Below, piece after piece: positions 1-11,935 of a stretch of DNA of 64,000 bases. Position numbers and translations under genes: made by a program. A model generated the notes under the pieces. That model did no database searches. It was not told the origin of the DNA and saw nothing but the letters and a program-made list of their open reading frames with translations. Origin of the DNA: Allodiplogaster sudhausi (Eukaryota > Nematoda > Chromadorea > Rhabditida > Diplogasteridae); the NCBI GenBank assembly GCA_945643635.1, contig CALZFC010000005.1, positions 6,694,501 to 6,758,500 of the forward strand. The letters run 5' to 3'. Position 1 is the first letter of the stretch. Each line of letters opens with the position of its first letter.

Positions 1-759
1 GAGAGAAGCAGGGAGTTGAGAGCCGAAAATGAAGAGTTCTGAGGGATGCATCGGGAGGGTTTGTAGGCGAAGGAAGGAAGCAGGATCGAGGATATCCAAG
101 GGAGGACGACGCAGCACTTACAATCGTCTTTCCTCCTCTCACCGTCTCTCTTTCTCTCCACTTCCCTCTCTCTATTCTCTTTCTCTCTACTTCTCTCTCC
201 CAACTCTCTTTCTCTCTCCTTCTCCCTCTCTCTATCTCTCTTTATGTTTTCTCTACGGTCATTCCTTTTCTCGCGCTGTCTATCATCTCTAGCCTTCAGT
301 TTTCTTTTCAACTCTCACTCTATGTACTATTTTCTCCGAATAGATCTTCTGTTGCTTTGTTAGCTCACTTTTTCCTCTCATTCAGCTGTTCGCTAACGTT
401 ATTTGTATATAGATGACAATTATAGAAAATGTCGGATAGGGAGTAAACATTTTAATGTAAGTAGTCCTTAAAGGAACGTTGCGTTATCTTTCTTGCAAAA
501 AAAAGTAATATATGTAGGTTGAACAACCCCAAATTGCAATGGATAAACAGAGACTGGAGTTGAAGGGAGTTGGGTGGAAAAGTCAAAGTGCCGTGTGGCT
601 GGCTCTCTTGGTGTGGGGCACGAAGAGACTGGCCAGTTGGCTGGGCAGGCTGCTTCTTCTCTCCTCGTCTTCTTCTCCCTCCTCCTTTGCTCTCTTTCCA
701 TCTTAAGTGCTCTCTCCATCTCTCTCCTTCTCTGCACTCTTCAGCTATCTCCTTCTCCG

Positions 760-808
<49 letters not shown>

Positions 809-953
809 ACTCTTTCTCCGTTGTATCGGAAGAGCGGAAAGGGGAGGGTCATCTCCATGAGATTCTGCAGATCGTCTTGTCACTCTCGCACTGCTCGAGG
901 GCATTCAAGCACCTTCTTCCTTTTTTTGTCAAATCAGCAATCGCAATCGCCAT

Positions 954-989
<36 letters not shown>

Positions 990-1043
990 GCTCTCTCCTC
1001 TCTCTCTCTATCGCTCTCTCTTTCTCTCCATCGCGCTCTCTCA

Positions 1044-1083
<40 letters not shown>

Positions 1084-1902
1084 GTCCTACCTATGATTCT
1101 GCATTTCCTGCGCTAGTGCCCTTCGCAATTCTCCGAGTTCACCACTCAGCATCCTGATCCTTACAACGGAAGCGGGTGAGTCATTCCGTTAACTGGGACT
1201 GAGACAGCCAATATGAGTCATCGATCCTAGATGTTTTCACCCCATCAGGCGGTGCCACTTCCTCCCGCTCTCTCTCTCTCTATCTCTCTCTCTATACCTC
1301 TTCTCCCTCTCATCTCTCACTATCTCTCCCCCTCTCTCTCATCTCTCTCTCTCTCTAGCTCTTTCCTATCTCTCGTATGAGCTTTTCTTTGTTCAACTAT
1401 TATCTCCTCTTTATTCTTATCATCGATGACAAATATTCTTGTTGTCATTTTAGCAGACGTCAGATACACTGTTCCAAGGATGCACTGAAGAAGAAGCGAG
1501 TAGAATAGCAAGAAAAATGAGAGGAGAATCACTTCTTGCCTTTGAACCAAAGGATTGCCCATTATTGCATATTCGTCAAAAGAAAGAAAGGAAACGAGGA
1601 ACATCACTCCACCCTTCTTCCATATTTGTATTTCGATGCCAATGAGATCATGAGCTGTATTCGCACACGGAGCACACAGTTTGATCCTATTCAATTCGTA
1701 CAAAGCAGCGAAAATATTATCGCGTACAGAAATCTCTAATTGGTGGTTTAATGCAATAAGTATACAAATTCCACGTGCTAAAAAGGCATTCGAATGGAAG
1801 AGGAAGGCAGAAGAACGAACCGGCAGAAGGAGATTTGGAATCACAAGAAATCACAAGGAATGATCAAGATGGAGAGAACAGTTCTCTCACGAGCTGTCCT
1901 CT
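1..1902. other. No gene recognised; CT-rich intergenic DNA
   Basis: The stretch is dominated by CT dinucleotide tracts (about 130-240, 760-800, 955-1080 and 1265-1360). The region from about 1380 to 1860 is less repetitive and has a 174-codon minus-strand open frame (1320-1844), but I recognise no domain and its end is an Arg/Glu run read from a GA tract. It lies just downstream of the GLDC stop codon, so part of it is probably GLDC 3' untranslated sequence. Confidence 0.5.
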
Positions 1903-4900
1903 TTACTTGTATTCGTCAAGGGGAGGGCAAGAGCAGACGAGATTACGGTCTCCGTACTGGTCATCCACTCGGGACACAGAGGGCCACAACTTGGACTGGC
2001 ACCACGGACGGGGGAAGGCTGCCCTCTCGCGGGAGTAAGGCTCCGACCACGACGAGCTAATCACACGAGACTGAGTGTGCGGGGCATTCTGAAACAGAAA
2101 GGAGATGGAGAGAACGAGAGAGATGGAGAGAGCGAGGGAGATGGAGAGAGCGAGAGAGATGGAGAGAGCGAGAGAGATGGAGAGAGCGAGAGAAATGGAG
2201 AGAAAGAGATGGGGGGGGAAAGAGAGAGTGGGTGAGAATGCATGGGAAAGGAGAGAACCTTGAGGGGATTACGCATACGATCCACTTCCCCGTTCTCGAT
2301 TTGGGCAATCTCTTCGCGGATTGCCAGCAGAGAATCCACGAGGCGATCAAGCTCAGCCTGAAATTTTCGCCTTTTAGATACCATTCTCTCTCTCTCTCGT
2401 CCTCTCTCTCCTCCTCATTCTCTCCTTCGCTCTCTTTTTCCTCTTTTGCCACGTGCTGAGCAACCTTGTCCTCGCTTTCGGTCGGCTCAATCATGAGGCA
2501 GTCATGAACTGGCCAGGACATCGTCGGAGAATGGAATCTACAAAGTATTTGTTTTTACCGGGATCTCTGAGAAGAGACACTAAATACTCCGCTTATTCTG
2601 CCGATTCAACATTTCGAATTCCTACCTCTTTCCCTCTCTACTACCTCGCTCCTCTCTCTCTCTCTCTCTCTCTCCGTTTCCCTCTCTCCCTCCTTCCCTC
2701 CTCGCTCTCGCACAATCCTACCCATAGTCCATAAGTCGTTTTGCGATATCCACAACTTCAATGCCAGCAGATTTCTTGAATGCCTTGCAGTCGAGGATGA
2801 ACTCGTGCGCAACCAGACCTTGCTCATCTAAATTAATCACATTATTTTGGCCTTTTCAATTTATAAGTTTCTGAGTAATCTCCTTATATTTAACGGGACC
2901 GTGTCAGAATAGCAACGACATTCGCACAACGGACAATTGAGCAACGGAGCCGAATCGCAACGGAAGGGCGGCCATTTGAGCAGCAAGTTAAAATAGCAAC
3001 AGGGAAATAGAGCAAAGGTGACAAACGAGCAATCAGGAAACAGAGCAACGCGACAAATGAGCAACCGGTCAACATTTGTGGTAGGGGGGCCTATGAGACC
3101 TCACGGGTCCCGACCGCGACATTTGAGCAACGGGACAATTGAGCAACGGGCTAGATCTTCTTCCCTGGTATAGGGGTCTATGAGACCCAATGGGTCTGGA
3201 CTGCGACATTTGAGCAACGGGACAATTAAGCAACGACATTTGAGCAACGGGCTGAAACTTTTCTCTGGTATGGGGGAAGGGGGCTATGAGACTCAATGGG
3301 TCCCGACTGCGACATTTGAGCAACGAGACATTTGAGCAACGACATTTGAGCAACGGGCTGAAACTCTTTCTCGGGTATATTGGGTGGGGCTATGAGACCC
3401 ATTGGGTCCTGACTGCGACATTTGAGCAACGGGACAATTGAGCAACGGGCATAATCCTTTTCGCTGGTATACAGGGGGCCTATGAGACCCAGTTGGTCCT
3501 GTTGAATTCACCTGAGACAATTGAGCAATGGGCTATATACATATAATTGAGTATTCATTTTGTCTATTATTAGGGGGATAAGAAGACACAATGTTGCTTG
3601 CAATGGGATATATGTACGTATCTTACAATTAGCAATATGGTTCTTATGCGAGATACTCACACTCAAAGTCTAGTCACAGGACTGCTCGTAGCGATTAGAT
3701 GCCTTATGAAAAAGTATCTTATTCTTAGTTTGGACCCTTCCGCCATTCCAAATAACTAATCAGGGACCCAATTTGCGGGCCTACTGGGACCTTTCCATCA
3801 TAGTTGGGTGCTAAAGTCACTTGATTTGCATACATTTGCATATTTTCACTCTTATTTTTATTCAAAGAACAGATCACTTTAGAATGTTTCAATATTTAAA
3901 AAATTAAAGCAATTAATAATTTGTGACTCCTACTATGATTGAAAATTTGAGTTTATACAAATCAAGTCTTCTAGTTTTTTTGTAGTTTCCAAGGCCTAAT
4001 CCGCCATGTTTGAAATTTTTTTGATTGCAACGATCGAAAAGCAGAAAGGGGCCTAATAATTTTTTGAAAGAAAGTCATAGTTACCTTTCTTATGCGCTTT
4101 ATAATTAACAATCGATGTAACTGTTCATAATTTAGTTTGCTCAACAAATAAAATCTTATGGTCATTGAATATTTTCGGTATGTCGCCGCCTACTGTGGAT
4201 GGCAGAAAAATAATTTTTGGAAAAATGTTTTTGAGAAGGCCTTAGGATGCCACACAAACCCTGTAAATAAAGTTGATTAGAAAATAATTTTGCTCCCTGC
4301 ACCCCCGTCTTCGAGTCTCCCAGATTGACTCTATTAACTGCAAGTACTGCCTATAACTGCATGAGTGTCACACATAACAACCGTATTGCTAATCGTAAGA
4401 TACATACATACATACATACATACATATATCTCATTGCAAAATTTTCGCAAGCAACATTGGGTCTTCTTATCCCCCTAATACCAGACAAAATGAATACTCA
4501 ATGATATGTATAAATAGCCCATTGCTCAATTGTCTCAGGTGAAGGCAACAGGACCAATTGGGTCTCATAGGCCCCTTGTATACCAGCGAAAAGGATTATG
4601 CCCGTTGCTCAATTGTCCCGTTGCTCAAATGTCGCAGTCAGGACCCAATGGGTCTCATAGCCCCACCCAATATACCCGAGAAAGAGTTTCAGCCCGTTGC
4701 TCAAATGTCGTTGCTCAAATGTCTCGTTGCTCAAATGTCGCAGTCGGGACCCATTGAGTCTCATAGACCCCCTTCCCCTATACCAGAGAAAAAGTTTCAG
4801 CCCGTTGCTCAAATGTCGTTGCTTAATTGTCCCGTTGCTCAAATGTCGCAGTCCAGACCCATTGGGTCTCATAGACCCCTATACCAGGGAAGAAGATCTA

Positions 4901-5284
4901 GCCCGTTGCTCAATTGTCCCGTTGCTCAAATGTCGCGGTCGGGACCCGTGAGGTCTCATAGGCCCCCCTACCACAAATGTTGACCGGTTGCTCATTTGTC
5001 GCGTTGCTCTGTTTCCTGATTGCTCGTTTGTCACCTTTGCTCTATTTCCCTGTTGCTATTTTGACTTGCTGCTCAAATGGCCGCCCTTCCGTTGCGATTC
5101 GGCTCGGTTGCTCAATTGCCCATTGCTATAAGTACGTTTCTCAAATGTCCATTTTAACACGTATGGCTATAATGGTCGTTGCTCATCTGACACGGTCCCT
5201 ATTTAACACAGCCGCCACTTCAAAGTATACTCCTTCTTGTACACGTACGTCTTAATGCCCATCTCCTTTCTCCCTCTCTCCCTT

Positions 5285-5320
<36 letters not shown>

Positions 5321-5562
5321 TGTCTCTCTCTCTCTCACTTTCGTGTACAATGTTCCATTCTTTCTGCAAGTCAAGCACTGCCTTTGTAAACGATGGGATA
5401 AGCATGTTCAAGACGCTTGGCCATGTAGTTTGCATTAAGAATCGCAATCTGCGAAGCTTTCTTCAGACCGTCGAATCCCATCATCCGAATGTAGGCCCAT
5501 GTGATGGGAAGGATGCTTCAAGTATATTTACGATTACAGCAGGAAAGAGAAGGAGCAATGGA

Positions 5563-5601
<39 letters not shown>

Positions 5602-8514
5602 TGGAGAGAGAGAGAAAGAAAGAGAGAGATGGAGGGAGAGGAAACATCCAGAAAGTGAACGGAACCTGGCAGATCCCCAAGGCGCGGCCGCTACTGCTCC
5701 GTCTTTTCTGCCGTTGACTGGGATGACGGGGTGGCCAGGCAGATAAGGAGCCAGATGAGCCTTGCTGCACATACAATGTACTTTTCAACTCGAAACTGAG
5801 AGAGAGAGAAAGAGAGAGAGAGAGGTGAGAGAGAGGAGAGAGAGAGAGAAAGAAGGGAGTGAGAGGGAGACCGAGAGAGAGAGAGGGAGGGTGAGAGAGA
5901 AAGAAGGGAGTGAGAGGGTGAGAGAGAAAGAGAGGGAGAGAAAGAAAGAAAGAGGGAGTGAGAGGGAGAGAGAGAGAGAAAGAGAGAGGGAGAGAGGGAA
6001 GAAGAGAAAGAGAGAGGGAGGGAGAGAGATGGAAAGGGGGAGTGAGAGGGATGGAGAGAACGAATGAGGGGGGGGGGAGTGAGAAAAAGACTCACACCCC
6101 AATTGGTCCAACACCCGGACCGCCTCCTCCATGTGGGATACAGAATGTCTTGTGGAGATTGAGATGAGAAACATCGCTGCCGTAATCGCCGGGACGGCAG
6201 AGGCCCACCTGGACAAGCATACTGTAGAAGCTCAGAAAAAATAGTTTGAAGTGGAATTAACCTGCGCATTCATATTGGCGCCATCAAGAAAGACCTGCCC
6301 GCCGGCCTCGTGGACCTTTGCGCAGACATCTACGATGGACGACTCGAAGACACCTCAACATTCATAGGGAAGACTAGCCGATAACGAGGCACTCATACAA
6401 CCGGGAGGAACAGTGGAATAACAGGTTATGGCATGCCCAAATGCAGTTGACTTGGGGCCCATGGGGGTTTATAATATATGGCAGATCGCATATGGCAATT
6501 TTTGTCCATTAAAGAAAAGGTGGTACAGGGTTGATGTGAACAGTGGGTCTGAATTAATCTATTTCTATTTCTTCCCTGTTTAAGAGCTGGTTAGCAAATC
6601 TTACCTACTCTGTACACTTGACAATTGAAAAGAAAAGGAATAGAAACCATGGGTGGAAGGATAAGTGACCATTATGGCAGCCAACTCATTCGCATGGAGG
6701 TCGACCTGGTAGAAATAAGGTTAAGAATCCATATTTCATTGGAAGACAAACAAAATTAAGCAGAAATGGAAAACAAATAAGGAACCTTAGCAGAGAGATC
6801 CTTGTAGTCAATGTTGCCGTGGTGGTCAGAACCCACCACAACCACTTTCATGTTAGCCATTTGAGCAGAAGCCGGATTCGTACCGTGAGCTGATGTCGGG
6901 ATCAAGCAGATCTAGGCGGGAAAGGAGAGAGAGAGATACCAAGAGAAAGAGACTGAAGAGAGATGAGGGTGAGATGAAGTGAAAGAGACTGAAGAGAGAT
7001 GAGGGTGAGATGAAGTGAAAGAGACTGAAGAGAGATGAGGGTGAGGAAGAGATCCAGGGAGAGACAAAAAAGAGAACCTTCCTCTGGCCCTGCCCGTTAG
7101 CATCAAAGTAGTTTCGAATGGTGAGGAGGCCTGCATATTCTCCATTCGCTCCACTGTTTGGTTGAAGAGAGAAGCGATCGTATCCTTAAGAACCACGGAA
7201 CTGTTTTCTATTTTTCACTCACTTGTTATAGAAAAAAAAGAGTTCGTAAGTTACCCTCACTTACCAGTAATTTCGCAAAGCCATTTCTCCAAGTCGGAGA
7301 AGATTTTCTGGTATCCGCCAGTCTAAGAAATGAACGATTAGATATCGGAGGAGATTGAATGAAATAGAACCTGGTCGAGAGGCACGAATGGATGGATACT
7401 GCTGAAGTGAGGCCAGGTCACCGGCTGAATTATGGAGAGCGAGAGAGAGGCAGAGAGAGAGAGAGAGAAGAGAGAAACAGAGAAAAAAAGAAACAAACCG
7501 CCAGTTCGGCGCTAGCATTGAGCTTCATTGTGCAAGAGCCCAGGGGAATCATGGAGTGCACAAGAGAGACGTCCTTATTCTCCAGACGCTTCATGTAGCT
7601 GAAGACCGAAGGATGAAGAAAGCAAAGGGAAGACATCTTTCATACCGAACAATCTGCTGCTCTGAGTGATGAGTATTGAAGATCGGATGCTGGAGGAAGA
7701 GAGAGCGGCGGGCGTGATCTGAGTTCCCTATCAAGGGAGAAGCCGTCTCCGCGAGGTCATTCTCGATACTATCCTGAGGGAGCAAGTCAGATAATGAGAG
7801 AGAGAGAGTGCGTGTGAAAGAGAGAGAGGGAGAGAGATAGATACAGAAAGAGTGGGAGAGAGAGAGAGATAAAGTACGAGAGAGAGAGAGCGAGAGAGAG
7901 AGAGAGAGAGCAAGAAGAAGAAGATAGATGCTCTTTGAGAAGGGATGGGACTAACAGCTCGAAGTTGCTGGCCAGTGAATATGTACACGAGGTCACGCAG
8001 ATCCTCAGGCTCCGTCGACTCGTCCATGGAAACGCCCACGTCTCCGTCTTCAAAGTATCTGAATATCGCACAATGCAATAGTCAAATTCATATTATGCCA
8101 CAAATTTAATTAAACATCATATAATCAATAAAATTTGATGGTATAGAAACCTCAAGTTGATTTGCAGCTCTTCCGCCCGCTTCTTAATTTCGGCAACGTT
8201 GGTAACTCCCACCTGAAAAAAAACAAAGACTTCTCAACAGTAAACTGTAACCTCTGAAAAGATGAGTTTCGTGCCTTGAGAGTGTCGAAGTATGTCTTGT
8301 GTCGGATGGAGTTCTCCGTCTGCTTCATCTCTCAAGCCGAGTACATGTGGACATCATAATTAAAATGTGGAAATGACAAAAAAAGTATTTTAAAAAGAAA
8401 GCAACGCTGCGCGAGGAAAGCGGCGCTCTTGTGGACAGTCCGCGCAATCTCGGTCAGGCGGGCAGGGCCGTGGTACACCGCATACATCGCAGCCATGTTG
8501 GCTAGCAGGGCCTG

Positions 8515-8549
<35 letters not shown>

Positions 8550-8797
8550 CACTCTCTCTCTTATCTCTCTCTCTCTCTCTCTAACTCTCGTCTTGCAATT
8601 CCCTCGTCAACCTGGGCAGTGCAGATGTTCGACGTTGCCTTGTCCCTCCGAATGTGCTGTTCCCGAGTCTGCAGAGCCAGCCTCAGGGCACGCTTTCCCT
8701 CTACATCCCTGTTAATCGTTCATTACTTCTCCACTCCTATTCTGCACCTTTCTCTCTCTCTATCTCTCTCTTCTCTCTGTCTCACTCTCTTTCGCTA

Positions 8798-8830
<33 letters not shown>

Positions 8831-10418
8831 GACTTGGTGACTCCGACAATACGACCAGGCATCATGCGAGTGAGTGCACTCTTGCCATCCCGGTTAGCCA
8901 CTGCCATGAACCCCGCATGCGGCCCGCCGAAGCCGAGGGGAACTCCGAATCTAAGAGAGAAGAAAGTGAGAGGGGGGAGGGAGGAAGCGCCACTGACCTC
9001 TGGGCTGATCCCACGGCCACGTCTGCTTCCAAGTCTCCAGGGGAACGGAGCATCGTCAGGGACAGAAGGTCACACACCAGAATCACCAGAGACTGAGAAA
9101 GGGGTGGAATAGACATTATCAAAGGGAGAACGAGAAGGGACTATATACAGGAGATCATTTCACTGAATTGAGATGGAAGAGAAATAAAATGTCGATGTTG
9201 ATAACCACATATAAAAGGGAAGAAGGATTTCAATGATATAGAATAAAACGACAACCTTATTAGCATGTGCCTTTTTAATGATCTCTTCCAGATCGACCAC
9301 TGCTCCCTCTGTGTTTGGATACTGGATGATGATGGCAGCAGTGGATGAATCAAGAGAGGGCGCATGCAGATCGAGGCTGCTCCACGAAATCTCTAGCGGC
9401 CTGAACTTCACTTCTTTTAATATACCCTTCTTGTCACATCTCCTCTGGAATTCTTGCAATGCTTTTTACAAAACAAAACATGCAAAACTTTGCACGGAGT
9501 GGGGTTCGAACCCACGCACCCTTTCGGGTACCAGAACGCCCGACGGGAATCGTACTTGGCTCGTACGAAGCGAATCACGCTTGAGTCTGGCGCCTTAGAC
9601 CACTCGGCCATCCGTGCACACATGTGGACAGACAGCACCACAGCCTCTGACTAAGTATGAGAAGACACTGACTTGCTTCTGGTGTGAATGAGGTCGATGT
9701 TCTGAGGATGAAGGAGGGGGTCGACGAGGACGTGAGATCTGCGAGTGGCCCTGGCTGCCATGGCCACTGCCTCAGCACAGGCCGTCGCCTCGTCCAGCAG
9801 AGAAGCATTCGTCTGTGGCAGACATGAAAAGGCAAGACTTTCTTTCTTTCTGCACTTTTTTAACAATAAAGCGTGAATTAAAATTAATAAAACAAATCTT
9901 TTTAATAGAGAATCTCGGTAGCACACTATTTCTCATGACTACCATGAGTAACGAGAGACCGAATATGAACCTGTTAAATCAGCAATCATTGTCTGGAAGT
10001 TGAGAAGAGATTCCAGACGGCCTTGCGAGATCTCAGCCTGGTAAGGGGTGTACTGAGATATCCTAGAATTGGAAGGGATGAGAAGATGGCAGAACGGGTG
10101 GAGAGAACTCGCCATCCAATGTTCTGGAGGATGTTGCGTTCAATGACGGAGGGAACAATGCAACCGTAGTAGCCAGTGCCAATGTAGGAACGCCACACCT
10201 GCAGAGGCAGCATGTATTTCGGCCCAGAAAAGACTCCACTCCTACCTGATTCTCTTTGCTAATCTCACGAAGTTCCCTCAGCATTCGAAACTCGTCCAGA
10301 GGCTCTGGCAATGACAAGTCCTTTGTCAGGCGGATATCTTTCGGCACATTCGTGTTCGTCAGCTCGTCCAAATTCTTAACAAAAGAATATAGGATAATAG
10401 ACGCCTTGGAGTGAGAGC

Positions 10419-10449
<31 letters not shown>

Positions 10450-10617
10450 GGAGATGGTAAGAATATAGACCTTGAAGCCCAGGAAGTCGAGCATCTGCTG
10501 CTTCTCCAGCCGGGAAGGGCCAATGTGTCTGTCGGCGAAGCAGTCATTCTGGGCAGATCGTCTAGCGAGAAGAGAGGAGAGAGATGGACGGAGGCGGGCC
10601 ATTCGGCGAAGTAGCAT
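1903..10617 (-). CDS. GLDC: Glycine dehydrogenase (decarboxylating), P-protein of the glycine cleavage system; about 28 exons
   Basis: The mitochondrial PLP enzyme that decarboxylates glycine and passes the aminomethyl group to lipoyl H-protein. Exon 1 (10471-10617) encodes a basic presequence followed by FADRHIGPS, the family N-terminal signature. Later exons give [10 protein letters not shown] (about 10200), [14 protein letters not shown] (about 9790), [18 protein letters not shown] (about 8630), [11 protein letters not shown] (about 7540), [13 protein letters not shown] (about 7140), DGANMNAQ (about 6280), then [18 protein letters not shown] (about 6140), which contains the PLP-binding Lys. 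The C-terminus runs through EPTESEDK (about 2470) and [16 protein letters not shown] to TAA at 1903-1905. The chain covers the full family length. Introns 3, 11 and 24 use GC donors. The exon 4/5 border (about 9810-9990) could not be joined cleanly. Intron 24 (2828-5381) carries a foldback transposon; the exon 5/6 intron carries a tRNA gene. Confidence 0.95.
2895..5199. mobile_element. Foldback-type non-autonomous DNA transposon with long inverted arms and 8-bp target duplication
   Basis: The two ends are inverted copies starting GGGACCGTGTCAGA. TATTTAAC lies immediately outside both ends (2887-2894 and 5200-5207), a perfect 8-bp target site duplication. The arms run about 2895-3640 and 4385-5199 and are close to mirror images. 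Each contains several tandem units of roughly 70-110 bp built on GAGCAACG/TTGAGCAACGGG and on a segment containing TATGAGACCCA. The central 0.75 kb is AT-rich, has a short CATA repeat (4404-4424) and no credible coding frame. An 8-bp duplication is the size made by hAT-like (and some other) transposases, but I did not recognise the terminal sequence. It sits inside GLDC intron 24, with coding exons at 2722-2827 and 5382-5515. Confidence 0.9.
6949..7045. repeat. 36-bp tandem repeat, about three copies, in a GLDC intron
   Basis: The unit GAGACTGAAGAGAGATGAGG followed by GTGAGATGAAGTGAAA repeats almost exactly with a 36-bp period. It lies in the intron between the exons encoding [12 protein letters not shown] and [13 protein letters not shown]. 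It looks like a simple minisatellite grown from the GA-rich background. Confidence 0.75.
9492..9617 (-). tRNA. tRNA-Leu (anticodon CAA) with an intron, nested in a GLDC intron
   Basis: On the minus strand the acceptor arms GCACGGA (9617-9611) and TCCGTGC (9498-9492) pair perfectly. The D arm reads GCCGAGTGGTCTAAGGC, the anticodon stem is CCAGA/TCTGG with loop CTCAAG, a long class II variable arm TACCCGAAAGGGTG follows, and the T arm reads TGGGTTCGAACCCCA. The 126-bp gene contains an insertion of about 43 nt one base 3' of the anticodon, the canonical tRNA intron position, leaving a mature RNA of about 83 nt. Leu(CAA) is among the tRNAs that commonly carry introns in animals. It lies on the same strand as GLDC between exons 5 and 6. 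Confidence 0.95.
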
Positions 10618-11935
10618 GGCTAAGAGCGAGAGGCAGACAACTAGAGAATGGCAAACTTACTAGGAACAGCGTTAACAACCAGCTTCAAACAATGTTTGAG
10701 GAGGAAATAAAGATGGAAAGTAATTCGCATTTGGCTATTTGAATGTTGCGAGGGGAATGGGCAGATAATGATTGAAAGGAGAAAGCGCCTCGCAACCTTC
10801 CCCCGACCAAATCACGCTCTCTTTACATCGGCAGATGAAACGAAAAGGCGTGAGACTATGGCCATACAAGTACTCAAGAAATTGGAGAAAGAGTGATGAG
10901 AGGGAGAGACGCAGAGATAGCGAATGATAGGGAAAGAGAACAAAGGATCAATTGCAGCCGATACAGTAGAGCATGCTCACGAGAGGCTAGAGGCAGGGAA
11001 GGAAAACAGAGATACAGAAAAGTAGAATGAAAGCGAGAGAGTACAGTGATCAAGGGGACATATGCAGAACCAGATAAGGTTCTAAACGACCACCCTCCAA
11101 TTCCTTCCTTTTGCACCAGTCATGCACTTTCCCACGTGTAGAAGAAATGCAACCAAATCGAATCAATTGTTCATATCATAATTCAGGACAAGAACAATGG
11201 AATACGATCATAGAAAAGGATTAAACGTTAAACGACGAATAGAGCAGATACAAACGATATCTCATGGAAGATTAGCAACATTGCAAATCCTATAGTTGAT
11301 TAATCATGTTACAGAACATCTTTTGAGAACATTCCACATACAACGGAGGTTTTGTGCTTACGGCTTCATAAAAGCTGTGCACTACCAGAAGGTTGTTACC
11401 TCAAGTTCTACGATGTGCACATTAAATTTCATTGCAGATATCAGAAACGTCTAAAACTGGCTGAGAACGGTCCAACCTCCTTCCTAAGATTATACCCGAG
11501 AGCTCGCAAGTTGAATAAAAAGCTTCTGATCTTGCTGTTATATTCCAGGTATCCAATTAACAAAGAGAGTGCAGAAAACAATACTGAAAATAGCGCCAAC
11601 TATTAAAGTGTGTGTCATATCGTTGGTAAAGTCCGTTTCCGATGATAAATTTCCGTTATTTCAGTTGCAGAAAGCGAGAAAATTAGCCAAATGCATTGTC
11701 TGTTCACGTACAGAATGATGTTGGCAATGCTGAAATAGTGCCTGCCTCTCGACTTGGGCCGGTGGTTGCAAACGGCTAAATGGCCCGCCCGGTGGGTTAC
11801 AAAGTGAAAGATGTACGGAAAAACAGGATTCCTGGCCTTCGGATCGGGAGGGGGGGGGGGGGGGGTTACAACACTGTCATGGGTCAGACCTATTTCAGCA
11901 ATGGATGTTGGAATGGAGATAAAAGGGCAATAACA
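10618..11935. other. Intergenic region between the GLDC start and the RanBP3-like stop
   Basis: Contains the presumed GLDC upstream region and the 3' side of the next gene. Short frames occur on both strands but none has a recognisable domain. A 16-base G run lies near the right end. I saw no RNA gene here. Confidence 0.5.
11850..11865. repeat. Poly-G run (16 G)
   Basis: Sixteen consecutive G on the plus strand, preceded by GATCGGGA. It lies downstream of the RanBP3-like gene; on the transcribed strand it would be a C run. It could be polymorphic in length or a sequencing trouble spot. Confidence 0.95.

Noticed and set aside
1320..1844. 174-codon minus-strand frame
   Set aside because: No recognised domain, ends in a GA-derived Arg/Glu run and lies just downstream of GLDC; not supported as a gene.
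4558..4983. 141-codon plus-strand and mirrored minus-strand frames with repeated NCPVAQMS
   Set aside because: Frames through the tandem units of the foldback element. They occur in both arms and lack any domain.
5691..6269. Long Ser/Leu and Arg/Glu frames around 5.7-6.3 kb
   Set aside because: Produced by a GA microsatellite in a GLDC intron; only short flanking parts are GLDC exons.
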